Of a stretch of 64,000 bases of DNA, positions 34,965 to 44,260 are shown in pieces. The stretch is from NCBI RefSeq assembly GCF_030818485.1, contig NZ_JAUTAJ010000004.1, forward strand, positions 1,281,001 to 1,345,000, written 5' to 3'. The position numbers and the translations under genes were made by a program. This DNA is from Pseudoroseomonas cervicalis. Its GTDB lineage: Bacteria; Pseudomonadota; Alphaproteobacteria; Acetobacterales; Acetobacteraceae. Each line of letters starts with the position of its first letter. Position 1 is the first letter of the stretch. The notes beneath the pieces are model-generated. The model worked only from the letters and a program-made list of their open reading frames with translations. It was not told the DNA's origin and made no database searches.

Positions 34965-35867
34965 ATGACGCTCACCCTGAAACAGCTCGAGGCGCTGCAC
35001 TGGATCGCCGAGCTCGGCTCCTTCGAGCGCGCCGCGGCGCAGCTCGGCACCACCCAATCGACCATCTCGAAGCGCATCCAGCAGCTGGAGGCGGGGTTCG
35101 GCCGGCCGCTCTTCGACCGCTCGCAGCGCGGCGCGCGGCTGACGGAGTGGAGCGAGCAGCTGCTGGCCATGGGGCGGGAGATGCTGGCACTGCAGGACCG
35201 CATGGTGGCGCTGAAGGATGGCGGCCCGGCGCCGGCGCGGCGGCTGCGGCTCGGCGTGACGGAGCTCTGCGCCATCACCTGGCTGCCGCAGCTGATCGCG
35301 GCGCTGGGCCAGGCCTCTCCCGGCCTGACCGTCGAGCCGGAGGTGGAGCTGAGCCGCAACCTGTATGAGCGCCTGGCCGAGGGCCGCATCGACCTGATCA
35401 TCGCCCCCGAGGGGCTGGCGGATGCCGAGATGGCGGTGCTGCCGCTGGCGCGGGTGCGCAATGCCTGGATGGCGCGGCCCGGGCTGGTGACCCGGCCCGG
35501 GCCGCTGACCATGCATGACCTGGCCGCCCATCCGATCCTGATCCAGGGGCGCGGCTCGGGCTCCGGCCTGTTCTTCGAGAAATGGTTCCGCGCCGAGGGC
35601 ATCTCGCTGCGGCGCACCCTGGCGACCGACAGCCTGATGGCCATGGTCGGGTTGACCATCGCCGGGCTCGGCGTCTCCTACCTGCCGCGCCACTGCTTCG
35701 AGCCGCTGGTGCGCGAGGGCAAGCTGGCCATCATCGAGGCCGAGCCCGCCCTGCCCGAAGTGCCCTATGCCGCCATCTACCGGATGGACCGGCCCAGCGC
35801 CTTCATCTCCTCGGTCGCCGAGATCGCGCGCGAGGTCTGCGACTATTCGCGCTATCTGCAGGGCTGA
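34965..35867 (+). CDS. LysR-family transcriptional regulator
   Basis: A 300-residue LysR regulator. The HTH is at residues 3-62 (LTLKQLEALHWIAELGSFERAAAQLGTTQSTISKRIQQLE). The effector domain follows (RLRLGVTELCAITWLPQLI, GRIDLIIAPEGL) with a typical TIAGLGVSYLPRHCFEPLV late segment. It is divergent from the RraA-oxidoreductase-Bug unit, which it probably regulates in response to the transported acid. It is convergent with the small RTX gene, from which it is separated by strong G/C hairpins. Confidence 0.93.
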   Translation: MTLTLKQLEALHWIAELGSFERAAAQLGTTQSTISKRIQQLEAGFGRPLFDRSQRGARLTEWSEQLLAMGREMLALQDRMVALKDGGPAPARRLRLGVTELCAITWLPQLIAALGQASPGLTVEPEVELSRNLYERLAEGRIDLIIAPEGLADAEMAVLPLARVRNAWMARPGLVTRPGPLTMHDLAAHPILIQGRGSGSGLFFEKWFRAEGISLRRTLATDSLMAMVGLTIAGLGVSYLPRHCFEPLVREGKLAIIEAEPALPEVPYAAIYRMDRPSAFISSVAEIAREVCDYSRYLQG

Positions 35868-35922
35868 GGCGGCGGCCCGCCGCCCCCGGCGCCGCCGGGC
35901 GGCTCACCGCCCCCAGGGCTGT

Positions 35923-35940
35923 CGGGCGGCCCGCCGCCCG
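35923..35940. terminator. G/C hairpin between convergent genes
   Basis: CGGGCGG / CCGCCCG with a 4-nt loop lies just before the RTX stop. A second dyad GCCGCC-G-GGCGGC lies at 35891-35903. They may stop transcription from both sides, but lack T tracts. Confidence 0.45.
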
Positions 35941-35945
35941 GGGCC

Positions 35946-36668
35946 TCACCGCCTGGCGAAGATCTGCTCGACATTCTGGAAGCGGAGGATCTCGCCGCCG
36001 ATCTGCAGCGTGCCGGAGAAGCTCTGCGGCTGGCCCTGCTGGTTGACGAAGGTGATCACGCCATCGGCGAGGCGCAGCTCGCCCTGCGGGCCACCGAACC
36101 AGCCATTGCCGCCGCCCTCCACCCGCAGCCCCTGCATCGCCGCGGAGGGGTCGACGCCGCGCAGGATCAGCGTGTCCTGGCCCTGGCCGCCATCGAAGCT
36201 GTCATGGCCGCTGCCGGGGGACCAGACATAGGTGTCGTTGCCCGCCTCGCCGAAGGCCTGGTCGCTGAAGCGGTCGCCGGTGTTGCTGATGAAGACGTCG
36301 TCGCCGGCGCCGCCATGCATGTAGTCGACGCCATTGCCGTCGCGGAAGAGGTCGTTGCCCGCGGTGCCGCGCAGCGAATCATGCCCGGCGGTGCCGGTGA
36401 TGGCGGGGCCCGTGGTGTTGTCCGGGATCCCGTCCTGCTTGTCCTGGAGGGCGGTGAGCCGGTCCTTCATCTCCTGCGAGTTGACCGGCTGCGGCTGCGG
36501 CTGGTTCGCCGCCTCGGCATTCCGGAGCGCCAGCGCGGCCTCGGCCATGGCCTGCTGCTGCGCCTCGCTCGCCTGGGGCCCGCCCGGCATCTGCGTCTGG
36601 TTTCCCCCCAGCACCTGTTCGAGGTCTTCCAGCTCCAGCTTGACGAGCCGCTCGGGGGCAACAGGCAT
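35946..36668 (-). CDS. Small RTX calcium-binding protein with a double-glycine leader
   Basis: A 240-residue protein with two parts. Residues 1-22 (ending LELEDLEQVLGG) match the double-glycine leader consensus: Leu at -12, acidic at -8, Leu at -7, Val at -4, Gly-Gly at -2/-1. Such leaders are cut by C39 peptidase-ABC exporters. After a Gln/Ala-rich linker come about four RTX-like nonapeptides from residue ~95 (AGHDSLRGTAGND, MHGGAGDDVF, FGEAGNDTYVW, FDGGQGQDTL) that would bind calcium as a beta-roll. A C-terminal beta-rich region follows (GELRLADGVITF, IGGEILRFQNVEQIF). No exporter is in the window. It is probably secreted; the function is unknown. Confidence 0.8.
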   Translation of the reverse strand: MPVAPERLVKLELEDLEQVLGGNQTQMPGGPQASEAQQQAMAEAALALRNAEAANQPQPQPVNSQEMKDRLTALQDKQDGIPDNTTGPAITGTAGHDSLRGTAGNDLFRDGNGVDYMHGGAGDDVFISNTGDRFSDQAFGEAGNDTYVWSPGSGHDSFDGGQGQDTLILRGVDPSAAMQGLRVEGGGNGWFGGPQGELRLADGVITFVNQQGQPQSFSGTLQIGGEILRFQNVEQIFARR

Positions 36669-36890
36669 GATGGCGATGTCTCCGCGCCGGCGGGAGCGCC
36701 GCGCAAGGCTCCAGCCTATAGCAGCGGGGAATTCGTTGCGGTCCGGAAAACCGCGCCTCGGCGCGGATGGAAGCGGCGCGGCCCGACCACGGGTTGAGCG
36801 GGGTGCCGGCGCCGCCCGTCCCCGGCCCGGCCGCCGGGCGGTCTGCGCCCGCCGGTTGCCGGACCGGCGGCGACCGCCCTGCCCCGCCCG
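36669..36890. other. Intergenic region, no gene seen
   Basis: 222 bp between the tarD stop and the small RTX start on the same strand. Mostly G/C-rich with short dyads (for example GCCGGTTGCCGGACCGGC near 36851-36868). It should hold the RTX promoter, but I cannot place it. Confidence 0.4.
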
Positions 36891-38054
36891 CTATTCCGCC
36901 AGTTCGCGCATGACCCTGATCAGATCCGACTTGCCCTCGAATCCGATGCCCGGCAGCTCGGGCATGGTGATGCGGCCCTGCTCCACCCGCACCCCGTCGG
37001 GGAAGCCGCCATAGGGCTGGAACAGGTCCGGATAGCTTTCATTGCCGCCGAGGCCGAGGCCGGCGGCGATGTTCAGCGACATCTGGTGGCCGCCATGCGG
37101 GATGCAGCGCGATGGCGACCAGCCGGCCTGCTGCAGCACCTCCAGCGTGCGCAGATATTCGACCAGGCCGTAGGACAGGGCGCAGTCGAATTGCAGCCAG
37201 TCGCGGTCCGGGCGCATGCCGCCATAGCGCAGCAGGTTGCGCGCATCCTGGTGCGAGAACAGGTTCTCCCCCGTCGCCATGGCGCCCGGATAGAACTCGG
37301 CCAGCGCCGCCTGCAGCGCGTAGTCCAGCGGGTCGCCCGCCTCCTCGTACCAGAACAGCGGATAGTCCCGCAGCGCCTTGGCATAGGCGATGGCGGTCTC
37401 CAGGTCGAAGCGGCCATTGGCGTCGACGGCGAGCTGGGCCTGGCCGCCGATCTCGGCCAGCACCGCCTCGATGCGGGCGCGATCCTCGGTGAGCGAGGCG
37501 CCGCCGATCTTCATCTTCACGACGTTATAGCCGCGGTCGAGATAGGAGCGCATCTCGGCGCGCAGCGCGTCATTGCCCTTGCCGGGATAGTAGTAGCCGC
37601 CGGCGGCATAGACGAAGACGGAGGGGTCGGCCTGCCGCCCATGCCGCTCGGCCAGCAGGCGGAACAGCGGCCTGCCCTCGATCTTCGCCACCGCGTCCCA
37701 CACCGCCATGTCCAGCGTGCCGATGGCGACCGAGCGTTCGCCATGCCCGCCCGGCTTCTCATTCGCCATCATCGCCGCCCAGACCCTGGCCGGGTCGAGA
37801 TTGTCGCGCGCCTCGTCGCGCAGGCTGGCGGGGTCGGCCTGCAGCACGCGGCCGCGGAAGCGCTCGCGGATCAGCCCGCCCTGGCCGTAGCGGCCATTCG
37901 AGTTGAAGCCATAGCCCACCACGCGGCGGCCATCGCGCACCACATCGGTCACCACGGCGACCAGGCTCGTGGTCATTTTGGAGAAGTCGATATAGGCGTT
38001 GCGGATCGGCGAGGCGATCGGCTGGGTGATCTCGCGGATGTCGATGATGCGCAT
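36891..38054 (-). CDS. tarD: D(-)-tartrate dehydratase (enolase superfamily)
   Basis: A 387-residue enolase-superfamily enzyme. Residues line up with the characterised Bradyrhizobium D-tartrate dehydratase at a constant offset of two. Lys180-Met-Lys182 (Lys182 the base), metal ligands Asp211, Glu237 and Glu263, Asp290, and His320 as the acid are all present. The N-terminal cap (SPIRNAYIDFSKMTTSLVAVVTD) and FNSNGRYGQGGLIRERF are near-identical to what I recall of that enzyme. It should convert D-tartrate to oxaloacetate with Mg2+. ATG 38054 opens directly on the conserved start. It is divergent from a LysR gene with a dyad between. Confidence 0.9.
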   Translation of the reverse strand: MRIIDIREITQPIASPIRNAYIDFSKMTTSLVAVVTDVVRDGRRVVGYGFNSNGRYGQGGLIRERFRGRVLQADPASLRDEARDNLDPARVWAAMMANEKPGGHGERSVAIGTLDMAVWDAVAKIEGRPLFRLLAERHGRQADPSVFVYAAGGYYYPGKGNDALRAEMRSYLDRGYNVVKMKIGGASLTEDRARIEAVLAEIGGQAQLAVDANGRFDLETAIAYAKALRDYPLFWYEEAGDPLDYALQAALAEFYPGAMATGENLFSHQDARNLLRYGGMRPDRDWLQFDCALSYGLVEYLRTLEVLQQAGWSPSRCIPHGGHQMSLNIAAGLGLGGNESYPDLFQPYGGFPDGVRVEQGRITMPELPGIGFEGKSDLIRVMRELAE

Positions 38055-38107
38055 CGGGCATGGCTCCCTGGGCCAGCGGTGCCGGGCCCCTGCCCGCCCA
38101 CCCCGCC

Positions 38108-38127
38108 CTTGGCTCTGCAATGCCAAG
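38108..38127. promoter_or_regulatory. Inverted repeat between tarD and lysR
   Basis: CTTGGC (38108-38113) and GCCAAG (38122-38127) form an exact dyad over an A/T-richer centre. It lies 54 bp from the tarD start and about 72 bp from the lysR start, a good place for LysR-controlled divergent promoters. Confidence 0.5.
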
Positions 38128-38199
38128 CCCTGTAGGCTGGCGGGGGCGCGGCGATCCAATGCCGTTTGGGGAATTCATCATGCAGGATCGGCATCGGGC

Positions 38200-39120
38200 A
38201 TGGAGCTGAGCTGGCTCGAGGATTTCCTGGCGCTGGCCGAGCAGCGCAATTTCTCCCGCGCCGCGGCGGCGCGCTCGGTCACCCAGCCGGCCTTCAGCCG
38301 CCGCATCCAGGCGCTGGAGGCCTGGATCGGCACGAAGCTGGTGCTGCGCTCGCCCCAGCGCGTGGCGCTGACCGCGGCGGGGGAGCATCTGCGCGAGCCG
38401 GCGGCGGCGCTGCTGCGCGAGCTGCAGCAGGCCCGGCGCGGCGCGCGCCGCGCCGCCGGGCTGGAGGGCGCGGCGCTGTCCATCGCCGCCACCCATGCGC
38501 TGTCCTTCACCTTCTTCCCCGGCTGGATGCGCGGCCTGCCGCCGCTGCAGCCGGCCGGCCGGCTGAACCTGGTCTCCGACACCATGGCAGCGAGCGAGCG
38601 GCTGCTGCTCGCCGGCGATGCCGATCTGCTGCTCTGCCACCATCATGAGGGGGCGCCGAACCGGCTCTCCCCGGCCGGCTTCGCCAGCCGGGCGGTCGGC
38701 GCCGATCTGCTGCTGCCGGTGGCGGCGCCGGACAGGGCCTCGGGCGCGGCCGGCCGGCCGCGCTGGACGCTGGCGGGGCCCGCGGCGCGGCCGGTGCCGC
38801 TGCTGGCCTATAGCGAGGCCTCGGGGCTCGGCCGCATCCTCGACGCGGCGCGGCCCGGCTTCCCGGCCCTGCCCGCGCTCGAGACCGTCTTCACCTCGCC
38901 CCTGGCCGCGGCGCTGCAGACCATGGCGCGGCAGGGCCAGGGCCTGGCCTGGCTGCCGCGCACCATGGCGGCCGAGGATCTGGCGGCGGGCCGGCTGGTG
39001 GAGGCCGGCGGCGAGGGCCACCATGTCGCGGTGGAGATCCGCCTGTTCCGGCCGCTGCGCCCGCTCTCCGCCATCGCCGAGTCCTTCTGGGCGGCCTCCC
39101 GCCCCGCCGGCCCGGGCTGA
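38200..39120 (+). CDS. LysR-family transcriptional regulator
   Basis: A 306-residue LysR regulator of the HypT/QseD-like type. The HTH is at residues 1-60 (MELSWLEDFLALAEQRNFSRAAAARSVTQPAFSRRIQALEAWIG). The effector domain contains THALSFTFFPGWMRGL and ADLLLCHHH, and ends with QGLAWLPRTMAAEDL. ATG 38200 is the first codon in frame after the divergent promoter that fits the family start. It is divergent from tarD and is the obvious candidate activator for tartrate use. It is followed by the KaiC-like gene after 123 bp. Confidence 0.92.
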   Translation: MELSWLEDFLALAEQRNFSRAAAARSVTQPAFSRRIQALEAWIGTKLVLRSPQRVALTAAGEHLREPAAALLRELQQARRGARRAAGLEGAALSIAATHALSFTFFPGWMRGLPPLQPAGRLNLVSDTMAASERLLLAGDADLLLCHHHEGAPNRLSPAGFASRAVGADLLLPVAAPDRASGAAGRPRWTLAGPAARPVPLLAYSEASGLGRILDAARPGFPALPALETVFTSPLAAALQTMARQGQGLAWLPRTMAAEDLAAGRLVEAGGEGHHVAVEIRLFRPLRPLSAIAESFWAASRPAGPG

Positions 39121-39243
39121 GCCGCGCCGCCCGCCGGGCGCAAACCGGCGGTTGCCGCAAAATCACCGGTTGTGCCGGCTGCCGGTGGCATGCGGAAATC
39201 AATTGCATTATCCAGGGCGGGACACCCTCACCTGGATCCTTCC

Positions 39244-40773
39244 ATGCCTGCCAGCACAGCCACCCCCGCCGCCCCGCCGGAGCGTGCTGACCGCATCAGC
39301 ACCGGCATCCAGGGGTTGGACGACGTGCTGTCGGGCGGGCTGGCGCCGAACCGCCTCTACCTGGTCGAGGGCATGCCGGGCTCCGGCAAGACGACGCTGG
39401 CGCTGCAATTCCTGCTGGCCGGGCGCGATGCCGGGGAGCGCTGCCTCTACGTCACCCTCTCCGAGACGCAGGAGGAGCTGGACGCGGTGGTGGCCTCGCA
39501 CGGGCTGTCGCTGGAGCGGGTCGACGTGTTCGAGCTGGGCTCGGCCGACACCCCCTTCAGCGCCGATCGCGAGATGACGCTGCTGCACCCCTGGGAGGTC
39601 GAGCTCGGCGAGACCGTCAAGGTCATCACCGACCAGATCGAGCGCATCAACCCGACCCGCGTGGTGTTCGACAGCCTGTCCGAGATGCGGCTGCTGGCGC
39701 AGGACCCGCTGCGCTACCGCCGGCAGATCCTGGCGCTGAAGCAGTTCTTCGCCGGGCGCCGCGCCACCGTGCTGCTGCTGGACGACCAGACCGGCGGCGG
39801 CGGGCAGCAGGACCTGCAGCTGCACAGCATCTGCCATGGCGTGGTGACGCTGGAGCGGCTGACGCTGGATTTCGGCCCCGCAAGGCGCCGGCTGCAGGTG
39901 CAGAAGATGCGCGGCAGCGAGTTCCGCGCCGGCTATCACGACCTGGTCATCAACCGCGGCGGGCTGGAGGTCTTCCCCCGCCTGGTCGCGGCCGAGCACC
40001 ACGCGCCCTTCGCCGGCGAGCCGGTGCCGAGCGGCCTGGCCGAGCTGGACGCGCTGCTGGGCGGCGGGCCGCTGCGCGGCACCTGCACCCTGGTCACCGG
40101 CCCGGCCGGCGCCGGCAAGACCACCATCGCGCTGCAATACATCGCCGCCGCCGGGGCGCGCGGCGAGCGCAGCGTGCTCTACCAGTTCGACGAGCGCATC
40201 GGCACGCTGATGACCCGCGCCGCCAAGCAGGGCATCGATTTGCAGGCGCTGATCGATGACGGGCTGCTGCTGCTGCGGCAGATCGACCCGGCCGAGGTCT
40301 CGCCCGGCCAGTTCTCCGCCATGCTGCGCCACGAGGTGGAGCGCGGGCAGGTCCGGCTGGTGGTGATCGATTCGCTCAGCGGCTACGAGGCGGCGATGCC
40401 GCAGGAGAAGCAGCTGATCCTGCAGATGCACGAGATGCTGTCCTACCTGAACCAGCAGGGCGTGGCCACGCTGCTGATCAGCGCCCAGCAGGGGCTGGTG
40501 GGCAGCATGCACTCCACCCTCAGCATCAGCTACATCGCCGACGCCGTGCTGCTGCTGCGCTTCTTCGAGGCCGAGGGCCAGGTGCGCAAGGCGCTGGCGG
40601 TGCTGAAGAACCGCGGCGGCGCGCATGAGACGACGATCCGCGAGCTGCGCATCGACGGCAGCGGGCTGCGCATCGGCGGGCCGCTGGCCGCCTTCCAGGG
40701 CGTGCTGACCGGCACGCCGAGCTATGTCGGCCATACGGCCCCCCTGCTGGCGGACCGCCCCCAGGGTGAGTGA
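39244..40773 (+). CDS. KaiC-like double RecA-domain ATPase
   Basis: A 509-residue protein with two RecA/KaiC domains. Domain I opens with ISTGIQGLDDVLSGG and Walker A GMPGSGKTT near residue 43; domain II has SGLAELDALLGGG and Walker A TGPAGAGKTT near residue 288. LSETQEEL in domain I matches the KaiC catalytic-acid region, and LVVIDSLSGYEAAMP is the second Walker B. In CII the KaiC Ser431-Thr432 pair aligns with Ser-Tyr (SYIADAVLLLRF), so at most one phosphosite is kept. No kaiA/kaiB is nearby. The neighbouring kinase suggests a signalling role rather than a clock. ATG 39244 fits the family start. Confidence 0.92.
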   Translation: MPASTATPAAPPERADRISTGIQGLDDVLSGGLAPNRLYLVEGMPGSGKTTLALQFLLAGRDAGERCLYVTLSETQEELDAVVASHGLSLERVDVFELGSADTPFSADREMTLLHPWEVELGETVKVITDQIERINPTRVVFDSLSEMRLLAQDPLRYRRQILALKQFFAGRRATVLLLDDQTGGGGQQDLQLHSICHGVVTLERLTLDFGPARRRLQVQKMRGSEFRAGYHDLVINRGGLEVFPRLVAAEHHAPFAGEPVPSGLAELDALLGGGPLRGTCTLVTGPAGAGKTTIALQYIAAAGARGERSVLYQFDERIGTLMTRAAKQGIDLQALIDDGLLLLRQIDPAEVSPGQFSAMLRHEVERGQVRLVVIDSLSGYEAAMPQEKQLILQMHEMLSYLNQQGVATLLISAQQGLVGSMHSTLSISYIADAVLLLRFFEAEGQVRKALAVLKNRGGAHETTIRELRIDGSGLRIGGPLAAFQGVLTGTPSYVGHTAPLLADRPQGE

Positions 40774-40780
40774 GGCGGCG

Positions 40781-42511
40781 ATGCCGGGCGGCGCGCTGGC
40801 CGGCCCGGCCCCGATCGAGGCGCCCGCCCCGCCGGCGGCCGGGCCGGTGCTGATCCTGACGCCGACCGGGCGGGATGCCGAGGGCGCCGCCCGGCTGCTC
40901 GGCAGCGAGGGCATCGACAGCGCCATCCACCCCTCGCTGGACAGCCTGCAGCAGGCGGTGGGCGAGAGCACCGGCCTGGTGCTGCTGGCCGATGAGGCGC
41001 TGTTCCGCGCCGATCTCGCGGCGCTGGCCGCGCGGGTGGCGCGGCAGCCGCCCTGGTCCGACCTGCCCTTCATCGTGCTGACCCAGTCGGGCATCGCGGC
41101 GCGGCGGCAGATGGCGGAGATGAACCTGCCCGGCCGGCTGGGCAATGTGCTGTTCCTGGAGCGGCCGCTGAACGCGCTGGCCCTGGTCAGCGCGGTGAAA
41201 TCGGCGCTGCGGGCGCGCCAGCGCCAGCGCCAGCTGCGCGCCCATATCGAGGAGCAGGCGGCGCGCGCCGCCCGCGCCAATGCCGAGCTGGAGGCGCGGG
41301 TGCGCGAGCGCACCGCCGCGCTGGAGACGGCCGAGGCCGAGCGGCGGCAGATCGCCAGCGCCCTGGCCCAGGCGCAGAAGATGGAGGCGGTGGGCCAGCT
41401 CACCGGCGGCCTGGCGCATGATTTCAACAACATGCTGGCCAGCATCTCGGGCAGCCTGGAGCTGATGCAGATCCGCCTCGAGCAGGGGCGGATCGACCAG
41501 CTCGGCCGCTATATCGGCATGGCGCAGCAGGGGGCGGAGCGCGCCGCGGCGCTGACCCACCGGCTGCTGGCCTTCTCCCGCCGGCAGACGCTGGATGCCA
41601 AGGCGACGCAGGTCAATGCGCTGGTGGAGGGCATGCTGAACCTGGTGCGCACCACCCTCGGGCCGGAGATCGCGGTCGAGGTGCGGCAGGCGCCGGGGCT
41701 GTGGCTGACGCTGTGCGACCCGCACCAGCTGGAGAACGCGCTGCTGAACCTCTGCATCAATGCCCGCGACGCCATGGCGGGCGGCGGGCGGCTGGTGATC
41801 GAGACCGCCAATCTGCGGCTGGACGCGCGCGAGGCCGGCGCGCTGGGCGAGGCGCGGCCGGGCGAGTATGTCACCCTCTCGGTCACCGACACCGGCAGCG
41901 GCATGTCGCCCGAGGTGCTGTCGCGCGCCTTCGATCCCTTCTTCACCACCAAGCCGCTGGGCCAGGGCACCGGGCTCGGCCTGTCGATGATCTATGGCTT
42001 CGTGCAGCAATCCGGCGGCCATGTGCAGATCAGCAGCGAGCCGGGGCGCGGCACCACGGTGCGGCTGGCCCTGCCGCGCCACCAGGGGCCGGAGGAGCTG
42101 GAGCCGGAGGCCGAGATGGCGCAGGGCGCCGACCCGGCCGACACGCAGAAGGTGATCCTGGTCGTCGATGACGAGCCCTCGGTGCGGCTGCTGGTGACCG
42201 AGCTGCTGCAGGATCTCGGCCATGTCACGCTGGAGGCGGCGAGCGGCCGCGAGGGGCTGCAGCGGCTGCGCGCCGCGCCGCGCATCGACCTGCTGGTGAC
42301 CGATGTCGGCATGCCGGGCGGCATGAATGGCCGGCAGCTGGCCGATGCGGCGCGCGACCACCTGCCGGAGCTGCGGGTGCTGTTCGTCACCGGCTATGCC
42401 GAGGCGGCGCTGGCCAGCAACGGCATCCTGCCCGCCGGCATGCAGGTGCTGGTGAAGCCCTTCGCCATGGGCGAGCTGACGCGCCGCATCCAGGAGCTGC
42501 TGGCGCCCTGA
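40781..42511 (+). CDS. Hybrid histidine kinase with N- and C-terminal receiver-like domains
   Basis: A 576-residue cytoplasmic sensor without transmembrane segments. Residues ~25-145 look like a degenerate receiver (VLILTPTGRDAEGAARLL, FIVLTQSG) without the usual phospho-Asp. A coiled coil (~150-200) leads to HisKA with the phospho-His in GGLAHDFNNML (~residue 213). The HATPase domain has LLNLCINARDAM, TDTGSGMSPEVL and GTGLGLSMIYGF. The C-terminal receiver (~455-576) has VVDDEPSVR and the phospho-Asp in LLVTDVGMPGG. The start lies 7 bases after the KaiC stop; GTG 40766, overlapping that stop, is an alternative. The two genes form one unit. Confidence 0.92.
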   Translation: MPGGALAGPAPIEAPAPPAAGPVLILTPTGRDAEGAARLLGSEGIDSAIHPSLDSLQQAVGESTGLVLLADEALFRADLAALAARVARQPPWSDLPFIVLTQSGIAARRQMAEMNLPGRLGNVLFLERPLNALALVSAVKSALRARQRQRQLRAHIEEQAARAARANAELEARVRERTAALETAEAERRQIASALAQAQKMEAVGQLTGGLAHDFNNMLASISGSLELMQIRLEQGRIDQLGRYIGMAQQGAERAAALTHRLLAFSRRQTLDAKATQVNALVEGMLNLVRTTLGPEIAVEVRQAPGLWLTLCDPHQLENALLNLCINARDAMAGGGRLVIETANLRLDAREAGALGEARPGEYVTLSVTDTGSGMSPEVLSRAFDPFFTTKPLGQGTGLGLSMIYGFVQQSGGHVQISSEPGRGTTVRLALPRHQGPEELEPEAEMAQGADPADTQKVILVVDDEPSVRLLVTELLQDLGHVTLEAASGREGLQRLRAAPRIDLLVTDVGMPGGMNGRQLADAARDHLPELRVLFVTGYAEAALASNGILPAGMQVLVKPFAMGELTRRIQELLAP

Positions 42512-42516
42512 GGCGC

Positions 42517-42536
42517 GGGCGGGCGAAACCCCGCCC
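42517..42536. terminator. G/C hairpin between convergent genes
   Basis: GGGCGGG / CCCGCCC with a 6-nt loop, 5 bases after the hybrid kinase stop and 14 bases before the end of the RTX gene on the other strand. There is no T tract. Confidence 0.5.
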
Positions 42537-42550
42537 GGCCTGTCGACCGC

Positions 42551-44185
42551 TCAGGCGATGATGATGAAATCCTCGAGCAGCGGCAGGTCGTAGGCGCCGG
42601 GCCGCGGCGGGTCCAGGATGGCGATCTGCCGCTCGACCCCCTCGGCCGGGCGGAAGCTCAACCGCAGCAAGCCGAATGGCTGCGTCGTGACCAGGAAGCA
42701 GGGGCCGGATTCCGGCGCCGCCTCGGCGCGGGCGACGGTGAAGCCGGCCTCGTCCAGATCCATCCCGGTCTGCAGCCCATTCCCGAAGACGCCGGCCGAG
42801 AGCAGGATGTAATCCTCGCCCGGGGCGAAATCGCCGATGCGGTAATCGCCCCTGTACAGCATGAAGCGGTCGACCCCGTCGCCGCCGGTCAGGCTGCCCC
42901 CCCAGCCGCGGCCGATCAGGACATCGTCGCCCGCGCCGCCATCCAGACGCTCATTGCCGCTGCCGCCGCCATCCAGCACGTCATTGCCGTCGCCGCCGAA
43001 CAGCATGTCGTTTTCGTCGCCGCCATTCAGCACATCGTCGCCCGCACCGCCGAACAGCGTGTCGGGGCCGGCGAGCCCGTCCAGCCGGTTGTTGCCGTCA
43101 TTGCCGGTCAGCACATTGGCCAGGCTGTTGCCGGTGCCGTCGATGTTGCCCAGACCGGTCAGCGTCAGATCATCCAGGAACTGGCCGCGCAGGCTGAAGC
43201 TGACGCTGGCCTCCACAAGGTCATGGCTCGGGTGATCGCCTTCGAGGACGCGGTCGCCGGCATGGTCGACGATGTAGACGTCGTTGCCGGCGCCGCCCAC
43301 CATCAGGTCGGCACCGCTGCCGCCATCCAGCCGGCCACCCCCATCGCCGCCATAGAGCTGGTCATTGCCGCCCAGACCGTCCAGGAAGGACAGCCCCTGG
43401 CCCAGATGGCGGATGACATTGGCCAGGGAATTGCCGGTGCCGGGGCCATTGCCGGTCAGCGTCAGATCCTCGATGAACCGCCCGGCCAGGGAGAAGCTGA
43501 TGCTGGAGATGACATGGTCGCGGCCCTGGCTGCCGCCCTCGATCACCCGGTCGCCAAGGCTGTCGACAAAGTAGGTGTCGTTGCCGGCGCCGCCCTGCAT
43601 GAGGTCGTTGCCGGTGCCGCCATCCAGCACGTCATTGCCCTCGCCGCCCTGGAGGTTGTCCTGGCCGCTGCCGCCATACAGCGTGTCATTGCCCTCATCC
43701 CCCAGCAGCGTGTCATGGCCGGCGCCGCCATCGAGGATGTCGTGGCCGCCGAGGCCAAGGAGCAGATTGTCGCCGCGGTTGCCGACCAGCCGGTTGGCCA
43801 GGGAATTGCCGGTGCCCTGGATGCCGGCCTCGCCGGTGAGCGACAGGTTCTCGATGAAGCTGCCGCCGATATCGTAGCTGACGCTGCTCTGCACCGTGTC
43901 GATGCCTTCGCCGGCGGCCTCCACCACCCGGTCGCCGGCGCTGTCGACCAGGTAGATGTCGTTGCCGGTGCCGCCGATCAGCGTGTCATTGCCGGCGCCG
44001 CCGCTGAGATAATCGTCGCCCGACCCGCCCTCCAGCCGGTCATCGCCACCGCGGCCGTACAGACGGTCATTGCCGCCGCCGCCGCGAATGTCGTCATCCC
44101 CCTCGGTGCCGAGGAGCTGTTCGCCCGCCTCGGTGCCCTCGATCAGGGCCAGCAGGCGGGGGGTGAAGCGGGTCGGAACCGGCAT
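42551..44185 (-). CDS. RTX calcium-binding protein, paralogue A
   Basis: A 544-residue glycine/aspartate-rich protein made of RTX nonapeptide blocks (GGxGxDxLx; for example [20 protein letters not shown]). These alternate with ~60-residue modules of the form [29 protein letters not shown]...ENLSLTGE...[10 protein letters not shown]. At least three modules are visible. The C-terminus is a conserved beta-rich region ending LLEDFIIIA, which could act as the type I secretion signal. There is no N-terminal signal peptide. The N-terminal ~150 residues and the last ~100 closely match the adjacent paralogue B. Secretion by a type I system encoded elsewhere is inferred. Confidence 0.88.
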   Translation of the reverse strand: MPVPTRFTPRLLALIEGTEAGEQLLGTEGDDDIRGGGGNDRLYGRGGDDRLEGGSGDDYLSGGAGNDTLIGGTGNDIYLVDSAGDRVVEAAGEGIDTVQSSVSYDIGGSFIENLSLTGEAGIQGTGNSLANRLVGNRGDNLLLGLGGHDILDGGAGHDTLLGDEGNDTLYGGSGQDNLQGGEGNDVLDGGTGNDLMQGGAGNDTYFVDSLGDRVIEGGSQGRDHVISSISFSLAGRFIEDLTLTGNGPGTGNSLANVIRHLGQGLSFLDGLGGNDQLYGGDGGGRLDGGSGADLMVGGAGNDVYIVDHAGDRVLEGDHPSHDLVEASVSFSLRGQFLDDLTLTGLGNIDGTGNSLANVLTGNDGNNRLDGLAGPDTLFGGAGDDVLNGGDENDMLFGGDGNDVLDGGGSGNERLDGGAGDDVLIGRGWGGSLTGGDGVDRFMLYRGDYRIGDFAPGEDYILLSAGVFGNGLQTGMDLDEAGFTVARAEAAPESGPCFLVTTQPFGLLRLSFRPAEGVERQIAILDPPRPGAYDLPLLEDFIIIA

Positions 44186-44260
44186 GACAGATCCTCGCGG
44201 GCGGGGCTTTTCGTTTCGGCTTCATCAAGAAACGTATCAATGCCGGGAGCCGCCCGCCGC

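Noticed and set aside
39244..42511. A circadian clock locus
   Set aside because: KaiA and KaiB are absent from the window, and one of the two KaiC phosphosites is replaced by Tyr, so I call it only KaiC-like signalling.
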